A DNA stretch of 64,000 nt from Terribacillus saccharophilus (GCA_900110015.1 FOCD01000001.1:1-64000), one strand, 5' to 3'. Positions 29,477 through 39,187 are shown, counted from the stretch's first letter. Notes: generated by a model not told the origin, from the letters alone. Numbers and translations: made by a program.

Positions 29477-29515
29477 AGACTCCTAAGCATCTTGCTTAGG
29501 AGTCTGTTTATTTTT
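29477..29515 (+). terminator. hairpin between ytxH and ytxJ
   Basis: Thirteen-pair stem AGACTCCTAAGCA / TGCTTAGGAGTCT with loop TCT and a T-rich tail. It may end most ytxGH transcripts and lower ytxJ expression. Confidence 0.8.
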
Positions 29516-29534
29516 AGAAGGGAGTTTTGACAGA

Positions 29535-29870
29535 ATGGAAGCTAAAGTTATCCAAAGCCTAGAGGAATTTCAGGATGTATTGAACAGGGATGCATCATTC
29601 TATTTGCTCAAGCATAGTTTGACTTGCCCAATCAGTGCAAGAGCGAAGCAGGAGTATGATCGCTATAGCCTAGATACACAAATCCCGATGTACACATTAT
29701 ATGTTCAAGAAGCTCGGGAGCTTTCTAATACGATTGCGGACCGTTATGACGTAAGACACGAATCTCCGCAGGCATTACTTTTTGAGAATAATCAAGTAAT
29801 CTGGAATACATCACATCATGACATTACAGAAACTGTTTTACGGGAACAGGAAACTAGATTCAATCAGTAG
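29535..29870 (+). CDS. ytxJ: monothiol bacilliredoxin YtxJ/BrxC
   Basis: A 111-residue thioredoxin-fold protein with the monothiol active site TCPIS at about residues 28-32. Homologues take part in removing bacillithiol from oxidised proteins. It follows ytxH after a hairpin and is likely expressed both by readthrough from the sigma-B promoter and separately. This implies the host makes bacillithiol. Confidence 0.88.
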   Translation: MEAKVIQSLEEFQDVLNRDASFYLLKHSLTCPISARAKQEYDRYSLDTQIPMYTLYVQEARELSNTIADRYDVRHESPQALLFENNQVIWNTSHHDITETVLREQETRFNQ

Positions 29871-29881
29871 GTGGGCTTAAT

Positions 29882-30154
29882 ATGGAGCACAAACACAAAT
29901 CGGGAAAGAAGGAGGAAGTCATTCGGGTCGGTGAATATGGTATCTTCTTCAAGCGTCCATATCAGATTATGTACATGCTGAATGATTTTCTCATTGGGAT
30001 AATCTTTCTTATCGGCAGTTTCTTCTTTTTATATGTATCTCTCAAGACGGCGGGCTGTTGGCTTTTTGCAGTTGGCAGTTTGCTTCTCTTGATCCGTCCG
30101 ACAATCCGTCTTGTCCATGATATTCACTATAAGCGATATAGTAAAAATCAATAA
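29882..30154 (+). CDS. YrhK domain membrane protein
   Basis: A 90-residue protein with two hydrophobic segments (FLIGIIFLIGSFFFLYVSL and CWLFAVGSLLLLIRPTIRLV) joined by a short turn, typical of the YrhK family. Function unknown. It lies 11 bases after ytxJ and shares its transcript; this neighbour is not usual in B. subtilis, where yrhK is elsewhere. Confidence 0.75.
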   Translation: MEHKHKSGKKEEVIRVGEYGIFFKRPYQIMYMLNDFLIGIIFLIGSFFFLYVSLKTAGCWLFAVGSLLLLIRPTIRLVHDIHYKRYSKNQ

Positions 30155-30186
30155 AAAGCTGTACGCATTAGCGTACAGCTTTTTTA
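30153..30186. terminator. bidirectional terminator
   Basis: Fourteen-pair stem AAAAAGCTGTACGC / GCGTACAGCTTTTT with loop ATTA between the YrhK gene and the convergent FtsA-like gene. Confidence 0.9.
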
Positions 30187-32307
30187 AGTAGTTAATTCAA
30201 TTTTATCGTGAGGAGACAAAGGATCGTGGAAGGATGCTTTGTCTCCATTTTTATATAACTGGAAGTTTCCGCTGATCTTTGTCAAATCTATATCAACAAA
30301 CCGGAAAATATCCTGGATGATGAATTGATCTGTGCTTACACGCATTTGAAGTCGGGCACCGCTAGGAATTCGCTCCTCATGTTCCAGCGGTTTTTCTCCA
30401 CTATACAGCTGTGCTGCTGGAGGAGTAAGCTTAAGTGTTTTTCCATTGAATTCAACTGTCAAACTCGTCTGTTTTTCCGTCTGAAGATGAGAAATCAACT
30501 CAGATGCTGTTGGTGATTTACGTTCAGCGATACGGATACTATCTCCATCATTCACCTGATCACGTAATCGTGCTGGAATTTCATTGATGGTAAACACCTG
30601 ACTAAATGAATCAATCGACATTAGCTTATCATTTATGTAGACCTCATATTCCATGTCATCAGGCAATGCCGGTAAAGGCAACTGCTGTTCATGTAAGAAA
30701 TGTTCTATTGTTGTTGTTCGCTGTAAAGTGATTTCATCCCTGTCCTTGAGCTGACGGGTCGGATGGGCAGGCTGTCCATTTACGAGCAGCTGCTGTTTCA
30801 TCTGATAAGGTCGACCATTATAAAAGACGGTAATCGGATCTAAATCTCCTGTTATATCGCTTACAGACACTTGCGCTGGCAAACCATCGACACCAGCTTC
30901 GACATCCAGTGTATCTCCATCTTTAATCGATGAGTCAAGACTTGCTGTCTGCTGGTTGAGACGTATAGTTGGAGCTTGTCCTAATGTGCCAGGAAGGGTG
31001 AGGGCTTTCCCTTGGAAAGTAATCATACAAGCGGCTCCTGGTTTCCCATAAAGACGTGCTACCTGTATGCCAGCTGCCAGTAATGCATCACCAATAGTCA
31101 GTTTTTTCATATCGAATAAACGAATGACCCGACCGTTGACAATAATACTGACATAATGGACAGGGTTCTGTTTGGCTGCTAAGGCAATACCAATTGGTGT
31201 AATAAAAGCAGGACCAGATGGTACGTTATCCGTTTTCGCAAGCGGTTGGATGGCTTCTGTTCCGCGTATAGCTACTCTATTCTCCGGCAGTTGGAGCCGT
31301 TTCGCCAAACGTACAGCCAGTCCAGGTGTCTGGCTGCCGCCTCCGACGAGCATGACAGCTTTTGGGGCAACAGCATTCAACTGAATAATAGATCCCGCAA
31401 TTGCTTCTGCCAGCTTTTCAACTGCATGGCCTATGTCCTGTTCGACTTGATCTGCTTCCAGCTGCTGTTCGAAGCCAAGTATATCCATCGTTGTAATAGT
31501 CCCTTTTTCAGCCCAGTCCCTTTTTGCCGCTTCGGCTACGTGAAAATCGAGCAAATAATGATCACTTATCGCTTCTGTTATTTCATCACCTGCTTTTGGA
31601 ACCATGCCATAAGCGGTAATGGTTCCTTCATTCGTAATGGCAATGTCACTTGTACCAGCACCGATATCAACCAATGCTACATTCAAACGACGCATAGATG
31701 GTGGTATAAGGACGCTGATTGCAGCAATTGGCTCCAATGTCAGTGCATCCATCTCCAAATTACTGCGCTTTAATGCTGATAATAATGATTCGACAACGAC
31801 CTTCGGAAGGAAAGTGGCAATAATCTCCACACTTGCTTCATTGCCTTGCTGATCTATCAGCGAACCTATCTCCTGTTCGTCGAGTTGATAATGCAGAACA
31901 GAATAGCCCACACAATAATAATCGGTACTCTTATCCTTCGATTGGGCGATTTCATATTGTGCCTGCTGCACGGCACTGAGCTCCAGATGCTGCACTTGCT
32001 CTCGGTCCAATACACCTCGCTCGGCTATTGAATGCTGCATCCGGATACGTTTTGTCTGCAGCGAACGTCCTGCAGCTGCGACACATACTTTATGCAGCTG
32101 ACCGTGTTTTTCCTCAAGTTTAACTTTCACTTCCATGATAACCTGTGCGACGGCAACTACATCATGAATCTGGCCGTCAAGCATCGAGCGCTCATCATGT
32201 TCAATTATCTCGTAATCTATCAATGTATAAATGCCAGCATCTTCTTCAAGAAGCATGCCGACAACAGATCTAGTTCCAATATCTAAGGCGAAAATTCTTT
32301 CCTTCAA
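30184..32307 (-). CDS. long FtsA/PilM-like actin-fold ATPase with C-terminal repeats
   Basis: A 707-residue protein. The first 400 residues carry an actin-like ATPase of the FtsA/PilM type: phosphate-1 loop FALDIGTRSVVG at 6-17, phosphate-2 VALVDIGAGTSDIAI near 212, and adenosine motif VMLVGGGSQTPGLA near 318. FtsA is only about 430 residues, and a membrane-targeting helix is not evident at the end. Instead the last 300 residues form a repeated beta-rich module with the recurring pattern V-x-x-NG ... xxxL-x-D-x-D-x-I. It starts with TTG behind AAAGGAA. It is monocistronic and faces aroA divergently. Its role is unknown; this is not the dcw-cluster FtsA. Confidence 0.75.
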   Translation of the reverse strand: MKERIFALDIGTRSVVGMLLEEDAGIYTLIDYEIIEHDERSMLDGQIHDVVAVAQVIMEVKVKLEEKHGQLHKVCVAAAGRSLQTKRIRMQHSIAERGVLDREQVQHLELSAVQQAQYEIAQSKDKSTDYYCVGYSVLHYQLDEQEIGSLIDQQGNEASVEIIATFLPKVVVESLLSALKRSNLEMDALTLEPIAAISVLIPPSMRRLNVALVDIGAGTSDIAITNEGTITAYGMVPKAGDEITEAISDHYLLDFHVAEAAKRDWAEKGTITTMDILGFEQQLEADQVEQDIGHAVEKLAEAIAGSIIQLNAVAPKAVMLVGGGSQTPGLAVRLAKRLQLPENRVAIRGTEAIQPLAKTDNVPSGPAFITPIGIALAAKQNPVHYVSIIVNGRVIRLFDMKKLTIGDALLAAGIQVARLYGKPGAACMITFQGKALTLPGTLGQAPTIRLNQQTASLDSSIKDGDTLDVEAGVDGLPAQVSVSDITGDLDPITVFYNGRPYQMKQQLLVNGQPAHPTRQLKDRDEITLQRTTTIEHFLHEQQLPLPALPDDMEYEVYINDKLMSIDSFSQVFTINEIPARLRDQVNDGDSIRIAERKSPTASELISHLQTEKQTSLTVEFNGKTLKLTPPAAQLYSGEKPLEHEERIPSGARLQMRVSTDQFIIQDIFRFVDIDLTKISGNFQLYKNGDKASFHDPLSPHDKIELTT

Positions 32308-32414
32308 AACGATATTCCTTTCTGCATTGAACTCTTAGCTTCACTGAACGCGACAGCATAATGAAACTCCTGGATCCATTTAAAGCTCCTATTGTCATTC
32401 TACACTATTTGTGG

Positions 32415-32443
32415 ATGACAGCGCGTAAACTTTTAGCTATAAT
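32415..32443 (+). promoter_or_regulatory. sigma-A promoter of aroA
   Basis: ATGACA (32415-32420) and TATAAT (32438-32443) with a 17-base spacer, about 50 bases before aroA. Confidence 0.7.
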
Positions 32444-32494
32444 GATTGCTAATTACTTGAGCTGGATATACTAGATAGAGAGTGGGAGAGAGCG

Positions 32495-33589
32495 ATGAAT
32501 ATGGATGAATTAACGGTACTGCGAAAGAAATTAGATGAAGTGAATCTTGATTTGCTTGCTTTGATCAGTGAACGAGGCAAACTTGTTCAGGAAATCGGTG
32601 AAGTGAAAAAAAGACAAGGAACGAAGCGATTTGACCCGGTACGGGAGAGAGATATGCTGAATGTTATATCTGATAACAACAAAGGGCCGTTTCAGGATGC
32701 TACACTTCAGCACTTATTCAAGGAAATCTTCAAAGCAAGCCTTGAACTGCAGGAAGACGATATGCATAAGGCGTTGCTTGTATCACGACGTCGTAAACCC
32801 GAAAATACTGTCATTACTATCAAAGGCACGAAAATAGGGGATGGAGAGCCGCAATTTGTTTTTGGACCATGCTCTGTGGAGAGTTACCAACAGACAGCCA
32901 AAGTAGCTGAATCTTTGCAAGAAAAAGGTCTGAAACTTTTGCGAGGCGGTGCTTTTAAGCCGCGCACTTCTCCTTATGATTTTCAAGGTTTAGGCGAGGA
33001 AGGGCTTCGGATCTTGAAAAAAATTGCTGATACGTATGACTTGGCGGTTATCAGCGAAATCGTAGCACCTGAGGATATCGAGAAGGCAGCCGAGTATTTG
33101 GATGTCATCCAAATTGGCGCTCGTAATATGCAGAACTTCGAGTTGTTGAAAGCAGCCGGGGATGTTAAGAAGCCAATTCTTTTAAAACGCGGCATGAGCT
33201 CTACCATTTCCGAATTCATCCATGCAGCAGAATATATCAGCTCCCGCGGGAATAATGACATAATCCTTTGTGAAAGAGGAATTCGTACGTATGAAACTGC
33301 AACAAGGAACACATTGGACATTACTGCTGTTCCAATTTTGAAACAAGAAACACATCTTCCGGTTATGGTCGATGTTACGCATTCTACTGGCCGGCGTGAT
33401 TTGCTGCTTCCAGCAGCTAAAGCAGCCCTTGCAATCGGTGCTGACGGTATTATGGCGGAAGTTCATCCAGATCCTGCGGTTGCCCTATCTGATGCAGCAC
33501 AGCAAATGGATCTGCCTCGATTTGATGCATTTTATCGTGATCTTATTGCCCACAGCAGTTATGCCAGTCGTATCCCTTCCGGAAATTGA
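32495..33589 (+). CDS. aroA: bifunctional chorismate mutase / 3-deoxy-7-phosphoheptulonate synthase
   Basis: A 364-residue fusion. Residues 1-85 are an AroQ-type chorismate mutase ([20 protein letters not shown]). Residues 105-355 are a KDO8P-like type DAHP synthase with [31 protein letters not shown] and [13 protein letters not shown]. The enzyme joins phosphoenolpyruvate and erythrose-4-phosphate in the first step of aromatic amino acid synthesis; in Bacillus the mutase domain also provides feedback sensing of chorismate and prephenate. Placement beside ccpA is as in B. subtilis. Confidence 0.94.
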   Translation: MNMDELTVLRKKLDEVNLDLLALISERGKLVQEIGEVKKRQGTKRFDPVRERDMLNVISDNNKGPFQDATLQHLFKEIFKASLELQEDDMHKALLVSRRRKPENTVITIKGTKIGDGEPQFVFGPCSVESYQQTAKVAESLQEKGLKLLRGGAFKPRTSPYDFQGLGEEGLRILKKIADTYDLAVISEIVAPEDIEKAAEYLDVIQIGARNMQNFELLKAAGDVKKPILLKRGMSSTISEFIHAAEYISSRGNNDIILCERGIRTYETATRNTLDITAVPILKQETHLPVMVDVTHSTGRRDLLLPAAKAALAIGADGIMAEVHPDPAVALSDAAQQMDLPRFDAFYRDLIAHSSYASRIPSGN

Positions 33590-33594
33590 CAGCT

Positions 33595-33632
33595 GGTACC
33601 ATAGCAATCCTATAGTATCAAGGGTTTTTTGA
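33595..33632 (+). terminator. terminator between aroA and ccpA
   Basis: Stem GGTACCATAG / CTATAGTATC (33595-33604 and 33610-33619) with one mismatch, followed by AAGGGTTTTTT. Confidence 0.65.
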
Positions 33633-33661
33633 ATCTCTTTCTACTGAAATGTTCAAAACTC

Positions 33662-33670
33662 TGGTATAAT
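33662..33670 (+). promoter_or_regulatory. extended -10 promoter of ccpA
   Basis: TGGTATAAT gives a perfect -10 at 33665-33670 with the extended TG element; a -35 is not clear. It lies about 90 bases before ccpA. Confidence 0.6.
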
Positions 33671-33760
33671 GGGTAAAGAATATGTGAATAAACATACAAA
33701 TTATTATTATCATCTTTAGGTGATTGGAATCGTGTAAGGTATATAGGAGGAAATGACACA

Positions 33761-34756
33761 ATGAATGTAACCATATACGACGTTGCCCGCGAAGCGAACG
33801 TATCGATGGCAACTGTCTCCCGTGTGGTAAACGGCAACCCGAACGTAAAACCTGCAACTCGGAAAAAAGTACTCGGCACTATTGAACAGCTAGGTTATCG
33901 TCCGAATGCAGTAGCTAGGGGGCTTGCAAGCAAACGAACTACAACAGTCGGAGCAATTATACCGGATATCTCCAGTATCTTCTTCTCTGAGCTTGCGCGC
34001 GGGATTGAAGATATTGCAACCATGTATAAATACAATATGATCCTGAGCAATTCCGATCAAAACCCGGACAAAGAATTGACACTCTTCAACAGTATGCTGG
34101 AGAAACAAGTGGACGGTATTGTCTTCATGGGCGGTAAGATCAGTGATGAGCTGCTGCAGCAGTTCGATAAATCTCCTGTACCAATCGTCATTGCAGCAAC
34201 TGGACAAGGAACAGGCGAGATTCCTACTGTAGCTATCGACTATGAGCAAGCAGCTTATGAAGCAACTAAATTGCTTGTCAACCATAATCATAAGCATCCT
34301 GCGTTTGTTGCAGGAACTGCAGAAGCTGAAACAAATAACCAGAAATACAAAGGTTATCTTCGTGCTGTAACGGAAAATAATGCCGAAGTGAAACAGGAAT
34401 ACATCGTAAAAGCCAACAATACGTACAATTCCGGTCTTGAGGCTGCGAAACAGCTAGCAGACTTGGCTGATCGTCCTTCTGCTGTATTCGTATCTTCTGA
34501 TGAAATGGCACTTGGTGTCATCCATGGCTTCCAGGATAATGGACTGCGTGTACCAGAGGATATTGAAGTGGTAGGGTATGACAATACAAGACTTGCAACG
34601 ATGGTTCGTCCGACACTTTCCACCGTTGTACAGCCTACTTACGATATCGGTGCTGTAGCAATGCGCCTATTGACGAAGCTAATGAATAAAGAAGAAGTAT
34701 CGGACAAAAACGTTATTCTTCCTCATCGCATCATCGAGCGTAATTCTACAAAATAA
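33761..34756 (+). CDS. ccpA: catabolite control protein A
   Basis: A 331-residue LacI-family regulator. The N-terminal helix-turn-helix and hinge ([20 protein letters not shown], then [10 protein letters not shown]) are nearly those of Bacillus CcpA. The core is a periplasmic-binding-protein fold that binds HPr-Ser-P. CcpA represses or activates carbon genes at cre sites; a full match to cre lies at the head of the PTS operon in this window. Confidence 0.95.
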   Translation: MNVTIYDVAREANVSMATVSRVVNGNPNVKPATRKKVLGTIEQLGYRPNAVARGLASKRTTTVGAIIPDISSIFFSELARGIEDIATMYKYNMILSNSDQNPDKELTLFNSMLEKQVDGIVFMGGKISDELLQQFDKSPVPIVIAATGQGTGEIPTVAIDYEQAAYEATKLLVNHNHKHPAFVAGTAEAETNNQKYKGYLRAVTENNAEVKQEYIVKANNTYNSGLEAAKQLADLADRPSAVFVSSDEMALGVIHGFQDNGLRVPEDIEVVGYDNTRLATMVRPTLSTVVQPTYDIGAVAMRLLTKLMNKEEVSDKNVILPHRIIERNSTK

Positions 34757-34794
34757 AAACTAGCGTATCCAATTGGATACGCTAGTTTTTTTAT
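34756..34794. terminator. bidirectional terminator after ccpA
   Basis: Fifteen-pair stem AAAACTAGCGTATCC / GGATACGCTAGTTTT with loop AATT and T run; it also serves the convergent penicillin-binding protein gene. Confidence 0.92.
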
Positions 34795-37496
34795 AGTGTG
34801 ATTGTTTCGGATTCTTTGTCGTCCTTACCGACAGCTTTGATTTGATAAGTGGAATCATTGTCAGGTAGATTGAACGAGGATTGATCGCTGAATCCGATCT
34901 GTTTGAAGCTATCTCCCTGCTTCTGCAGAATGCGATAACCTTTTACATCCTCTGTTTTTGACTGCGACCACGTTAACTTGTCATCAGCTTTCTGTACATT
35001 TGTCGGCGGAAGCGGTGCACCGGAACTTGTCTTCACAGTGTCATCTTTATCCTCTGACTTCTTTGCAGTACTGCCGCTTGCTGCTTTCCCAATCAGCTTC
35101 TGTACTTTCTCGTTATTAGGGAAGAGCTGTTCAATGCTGACTCCCTCTAATTCATTCGCTTTTACAAAGTCAGGGTTAAGAACGATCTTACCATTTTGTT
35201 TGATTAAGCTGTCATCTGCTTTTGTTGGAACATGATCTTTATCGAACAAATCGGTTTTTATCATTCCAGCTTGTTGACAAAGATCAGTCGGTTTCCCGCC
35301 GCCAATTGCGCAGTAAGACGCTTTCGTTAATCCATCTGGCTGCTTAAATGATTCGCTTGGGGCCATAAGGTCTGGATCAATTTTGGTTGCACTATTCACC
35401 AATTGTGTCCAAAGCAGCTGATTTCGCTGACTGTATCCCATTCCTGAAGTCTGGATGGAATCCTGTTTATCATAGCCCATCCATACACCTACTGTTACGT
35501 TCGGGTTGGTTGCTACGAACCAGGAATCATGATAATCCTGAGATGTACCAGTTTTACCTGCCCAATCTACATTTTTATTGGTCAACTGCGAATTCGCATA
35601 GGTAGCTGTACCACTATCAAGGACACCCCGCATCATATCGAGCATCAGATAGTTCGTTTGTGGGCTGAACACTTTATTCGATTTAGACTTATGTTTATAG
35701 ATTTCATTACCATCATTAGTAGTGATGGAATCAATCATATAGGCATCAGTGAATTCTCCATTATTACCAAAGGTTGCATAGGCATTAACATTTTCTTCGA
35801 CAGTTGCGCCATATGTTATCCCTCCTAATGCTGCGGCAAGATTGTAGTGATCACCTTCTGATAAAGTGCTTATTCCCATCTTCTCTACATATTTGCTTGC
35901 AGGATCCACACTCAGTACATCTGTGTATGCCCTAATCGCAGGAATATTGTAGGATTGCTCGAGCGCTTTGCGGGCCGTTACCAAACCATGAGTTGTGCTT
36001 GCGTAGTTTCCAGGGTTATAACTCTTTTGTCCAGGTACGGCGAAGCTTTTACTTACGTCGGGAATGATACTTCCCGGCTGTAATTTACCTTCTTCCATTG
36101 CAGGAGCATACACAAGCAATGGTTTCATCGTACTACCATTAGAACGTTTTGTGTCAGTGGCATGGTTTACTTGGTTTTTCTCATAATCCCGCCCGCCGAC
36201 GAAACTTAGTATTTTACCAGTACTGTTTTCAATCATGATGGAACCGGGTTCGATTGGCTCAGAAACAGTTTCTGTTTCTCCGTCACTATTCGTCCGTTCC
36301 ACCCAATGATCTGGTTGGTAATAGGCATAGTCTTTTGCGATTTTCTGTTGTGCAACATACATATCTTTATTGATTGTCGTATGGATTTGGTAACCTTTTT
36401 GACGAATATCGCGTTCTGCTTTATCAAGATACTCGTTTTTCAGGTCATTATCTTTGTTCAAATCTTTTTCAGAATGGCCATCTTGCTCAGCGAGCTGAAT
36501 CGCGATAATATCTGCTGCGCGCTGCTCAACCTCGGTAGTTAAATAGCCGTAGTCGTCATCAGAAGAAGGCTTTGCTTCTGCAAAATCTTTTGTTATATCG
36601 TAACCAATTGCTTCGTCGTATTCCTTTTGGTCAATATAACCTTCGTCAAACATCCTGTTGAGTACTTGCTTCATCCGGTTTAAGCCTGGCTGAAGGCCAG
36701 TTTCTTCCTTTAGCTCTCCGCTGTTTGTAAATGGTGAATAAGCTGTTGGACTTTGTGGTAATCCGGCTAGGAAAGCGGCTTGCGGTAAAGATAGATCTTT
36801 CGCGTCTACACCGAAGATACCTTGAGATGCAGTCTGTACACCGGCAATATTATTTCCGGAAACATTTCTACCGAACGGAACGATATTCATGTAAGCTTCC
36901 AGAATTTCATCCTTATTCATCGCTTTTTCTAAGCGCATTGCGAGTATGATTTCCTTCGCTTTCCGTTCAAAGGATACTTCATTGGTCAGTATCTGATTTT
37001 TGACAAGCTGCTGTGTCAGCGTACTTCCGCCGGTTTTTGTTTCTGAATTCGTCGCTTCCTGCATTAAAGCCCGAAGAATAGATTTCGGTACAACACCATC
37101 ATGTGTTTCGAAATTATCATCTTCGGTTGCGATGATTCCATTGACGACATATGGTGAAATATCATCCAATTTCACATCTTCCCGGTAAAGGTCAGTTTTG
37201 ATATTGCCGAGGAAAACATCGTCAGCAAAGTAGATAGAAGAGGTCTCCTCATAATTGTAAATATCTTCTTTCATAGAGTCATAGGAACGGACAGGCTCAC
37301 TTTTCACAAGTGATGCAAAATATCCTGCACCAGCTCCCGCAGCAAAGAAAATCCCGACGCCAGCTATAAGCAGGAAAAAGAGGAATAAGTTCCAAATGAC
37401 GTCATATGTGATACGAGAATTCCGCTGAATTCGGCCAGCCTTCCAAGCTTCCGCAATTCGTTTGCTAATTCTCGTCCATATTGCTTTGATTTGCAT
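34791..37496 (-). CDS. class A penicillin-binding protein (bifunctional transglycosylase/transpeptidase)
   Basis: A 901-residue membrane-anchored cell wall synthase. A cytoplasmic N-tail precedes a membrane segment at about 33-60. The GT51 transglycosylase domain spans about 75-265, with catalytic E125 in ATEDDNF and GGSTLTQQLVKN at 157. The transpeptidase shows all three motifs: STMK near 453, SYN near 513 and KTG near 646. The last 85 residues form a fibronectin type III-like module after a Ser/Lys/Asp linker. It resembles PBP1a/PBP2c-type enzymes. In B. subtilis the ccpA-tyrS interval carries other genes (acuABC, acsA), so this locus differs. Confidence 0.92.
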   Translation of the reverse strand: MQIKAIWTRISKRIAEAWKAGRIQRNSRITYDVIWNLFLFFLLIAGVGIFFAAGAGAGYFASLVKSEPVRSYDSMKEDIYNYEETSSIYFADDVFLGNIKTDLYREDVKLDDISPYVVNGIIATEDDNFETHDGVVPKSILRALMQEATNSETKTGGSTLTQQLVKNQILTNEVSFERKAKEIILAMRLEKAMNKDEILEAYMNIVPFGRNVSGNNIAGVQTASQGIFGVDAKDLSLPQAAFLAGLPQSPTAYSPFTNSGELKEETGLQPGLNRMKQVLNRMFDEGYIDQKEYDEAIGYDITKDFAEAKPSSDDDYGYLTTEVEQRAADIIAIQLAEQDGHSEKDLNKDNDLKNEYLDKAERDIRQKGYQIHTTINKDMYVAQQKIAKDYAYYQPDHWVERTNSDGETETVSEPIEPGSIMIENSTGKILSFVGGRDYEKNQVNHATDTKRSNGSTMKPLLVYAPAMEEGKLQPGSIIPDVSKSFAVPGQKSYNPGNYASTTHGLVTARKALEQSYNIPAIRAYTDVLSVDPASKYVEKMGISTLSEGDHYNLAAALGGITYGATVEENVNAYATFGNNGEFTDAYMIDSITTNDGNEIYKHKSKSNKVFSPQTNYLMLDMMRGVLDSGTATYANSQLTNKNVDWAGKTGTSQDYHDSWFVATNPNVTVGVWMGYDKQDSIQTSGMGYSQRNQLLWTQLVNSATKIDPDLMAPSESFKQPDGLTKASYCAIGGGKPTDLCQQAGMIKTDLFDKDHVPTKADDSLIKQNGKIVLNPDFVKANELEGVSIEQLFPNNEKVQKLIGKAASGSTAKKSEDKDDTVKTSSGAPLPPTNVQKADDKLTWSQSKTEDVKGYRILQKQGDSFKQIGFSDQSSFNLPDNDSTYQIKAVGKDDKESETITL

Positions 37497-37566
37497 ATTT
37501 CACCCCCGAATTGGTTTGTCTATTATACCATAATAGTCAATTTTCGTAGTGAGTCCAAAATCCTTG

Positions 37567-37596
37567 TTGCATTTTATCCATGCATATGGTAATAAT
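37567..37596 (+). promoter_or_regulatory. putative promoter of the tyrS T-box leader
   Basis: TTGCAT (37567-37572) and AATAAT (37591-37596) separated by 18 bases, just before the T-box leader. Confidence 0.5.
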
Positions 37597-37629
37597 GTAG
37601 GAACAGTCGAATAAATATTGCGTTGAAGG

Positions 37630-37843
37630 TTATAGTAGCGGAACGATTCCCTGTTGCAGAGAGCTGACGGCCGGTGCGAGTCAGTATACAGTTGTTTTGC
37701 CAATTACAAGCTGGAGCTTCTCCTGTTCAAGCAGGAGACGGATGTATATCCGTTAGCAAACCGAGTGGCAGTTTACACTGCAACAAGGGTGGTACCGCGA
37801 GTTATTCCTCGTCCCTTTTTTTTAGGGATGGGGTTTTTTTTGT
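37630..37843 (+). promoter_or_regulatory. tyrosyl T-box riboswitch
   Basis: The T-box sequence AGGGTGGTACCGCG lies at 37786-37799, followed by the terminator stem CCTCGTCCCT / AGGGATGGGG (37807-37833) with eight T residues. A stem I region starts near 37655 (AGAGAGCTGACGG) and contains a likely specifier TAC at 37705-37707, which reads tyrosine. Uncharged tRNA-Tyr is expected to stabilise the antiterminator and allow tyrS transcription. Confidence 0.92.
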
Positions 37844-37871
37844 TCTCAAATGTGAGTGAGGAGTGGTCAAT

Positions 37872-39149
37872 ATGTCAATTTTACAGGATTTGAAAGACAG
37901 AGGTCTGATTCAGCAGACGAGTGATGATGCAGGATTGGAGAAGCATTTATCTAGCCAGCAGGTGAGCTTGTACTGTGGGTTTGACCCAACAGCTGACAGC
38001 TTGCATATCGGGCATCTTGTGCCTATGCTTATGCTGAAACGTTTCCAGCACGCAGGTCACCGTCCGATCGCGCTTATCGGCGGAGGCACAGGAATGATCG
38101 GAGATCCAAGCGGACGTTCTGATGAGCGTAACTTAAATGACGCTGCAACAGTAGAAAGATTCAGTCAAGGTATCCAAAAGCAGCTTGCAGGCATTTTGAA
38201 CTTTGATGAAGGTGACAATGCTGCCAAAGCGGTAAATAATGGAGACTGGCTCGGCTCGATGAGCATCATAGATTTCCTTCGTGATATCGGGAAGCATTTC
38301 GGAGTCAATTATATGCTGGCGAAGGATTCTGTTGAGTCCAGATTGGCAAATGGTATTTCCTTTACTGAATTCACGTACATGATCCTGCAGTCCCTGGATT
38401 ACTTGCGTTTGTACGAAAAAGAAAATGTAACGCTTCAAATTGGCGGTAGTGATCAATGGGGAAACATAACAGCTGGTATGGAATTGATCCGCCGGACTCA
38501 TGCAGGCAATAATGAAGAAGCGCAGGATAAAGCCTTTGCACTTACTGTGCCGCTTATCACAAAAGCTGATGGAACGAAATTCGGTAAAACAGCTGGTGGA
38601 GCAGTATGGCTAAGTCCAGTACGCACGACTCCTTATGAATTCTACCAATTCTGGTTCAACACGGATGATCGCGATGTAATCAAATTCATGAAATACTTTA
38701 CTTTCATGTCCCTTGAAGAAATAGCTACATTCGAACAAAGTGTTGAAAATGAACCGGAAAAACGTCTTGCTCAAACGAAACTGGCAGAAGAAATGACAAC
38801 TCTTGTACACGGCAAAGAAGCATTGGAGCAAGCAATCAAGATATCCGCAGCTCTATTCAGCGGCGATATTGCTTCCCTCAATGGTGCTGAAATCGAGCAA
38901 GGCTTCAAGGATGTACCGTCTCACACGGCAGCTGACGAAGACAAACCGCTTGTCGATATGTTAGTGGAAGCAGGAATCTCTCCTTCAAAACGACAGGCAA
39001 GAGAAGATATTACAAATGGTGCGATCCGTATCAATGGTGAAAAAGAAGAAGAAGTATCACGAGTTCTTACGAAAGCGGACCGGATTGATGAACGGTTCAT
39101 TATCATCCGCCGAGGAAAGAAAAAGTATACATTATTGAAATTTGCTTAA
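37872..39149 (+). CDS. tyrS: tyrosyl-tRNA synthetase
   Basis: A 425-residue class I synthetase. The catalytic domain shows CGFDPTADSLHIGHLVPM with HIGH, GGSDQWGN for tRNA/tyrosine binding, and the KMSKS-like KFGKT. A C-terminal S4-like RNA-binding domain (SKRQAREDITNGAIRINGE) completes it. ATG 37872 is chosen over GTG 37863 because of GTGAGGAG upstream. Expression is controlled by the T-box leader. Confidence 0.95.
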   Translation: MSILQDLKDRGLIQQTSDDAGLEKHLSSQQVSLYCGFDPTADSLHIGHLVPMLMLKRFQHAGHRPIALIGGGTGMIGDPSGRSDERNLNDAATVERFSQGIQKQLAGILNFDEGDNAAKAVNNGDWLGSMSIIDFLRDIGKHFGVNYMLAKDSVESRLANGISFTEFTYMILQSLDYLRLYEKENVTLQIGGSDQWGNITAGMELIRRTHAGNNEEAQDKAFALTVPLITKADGTKFGKTAGGAVWLSPVRTTPYEFYQFWFNTDDRDVIKFMKYFTFMSLEEIATFEQSVENEPEKRLAQTKLAEEMTTLVHGKEALEQAIKISAALFSGDIASLNGAEIEQGFKDVPSHTAADEDKPLVDMLVEAGISPSKRQAREDITNGAIRINGEKEEEVSRVLTKADRIDERFIIIRRGKKKYTLLKFA

Positions 39150-39155
39150 TAAGAG

Positions 39156-39186
39156 AAGCACTGTCCAAGCCGGACAGTGCTTTTTA
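39156..39186 (+). terminator. tyrS terminator
   Basis: Eleven-pair stem AAGCACTGTCC / GGACAGTGCTT with loop AAGCC, followed by T residues. Confidence 0.9.
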
Positions 39187-39187
39187 T

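Larger units (their letters stand above)
37497..37871 (+). other. intergenic region ahead of tyrS
   Basis: A 375-base region between the divergent penicillin-binding protein gene and tyrS. It holds the tyrS promoter and the T-box leader described separately; nothing else is evident. Confidence 0.7.
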
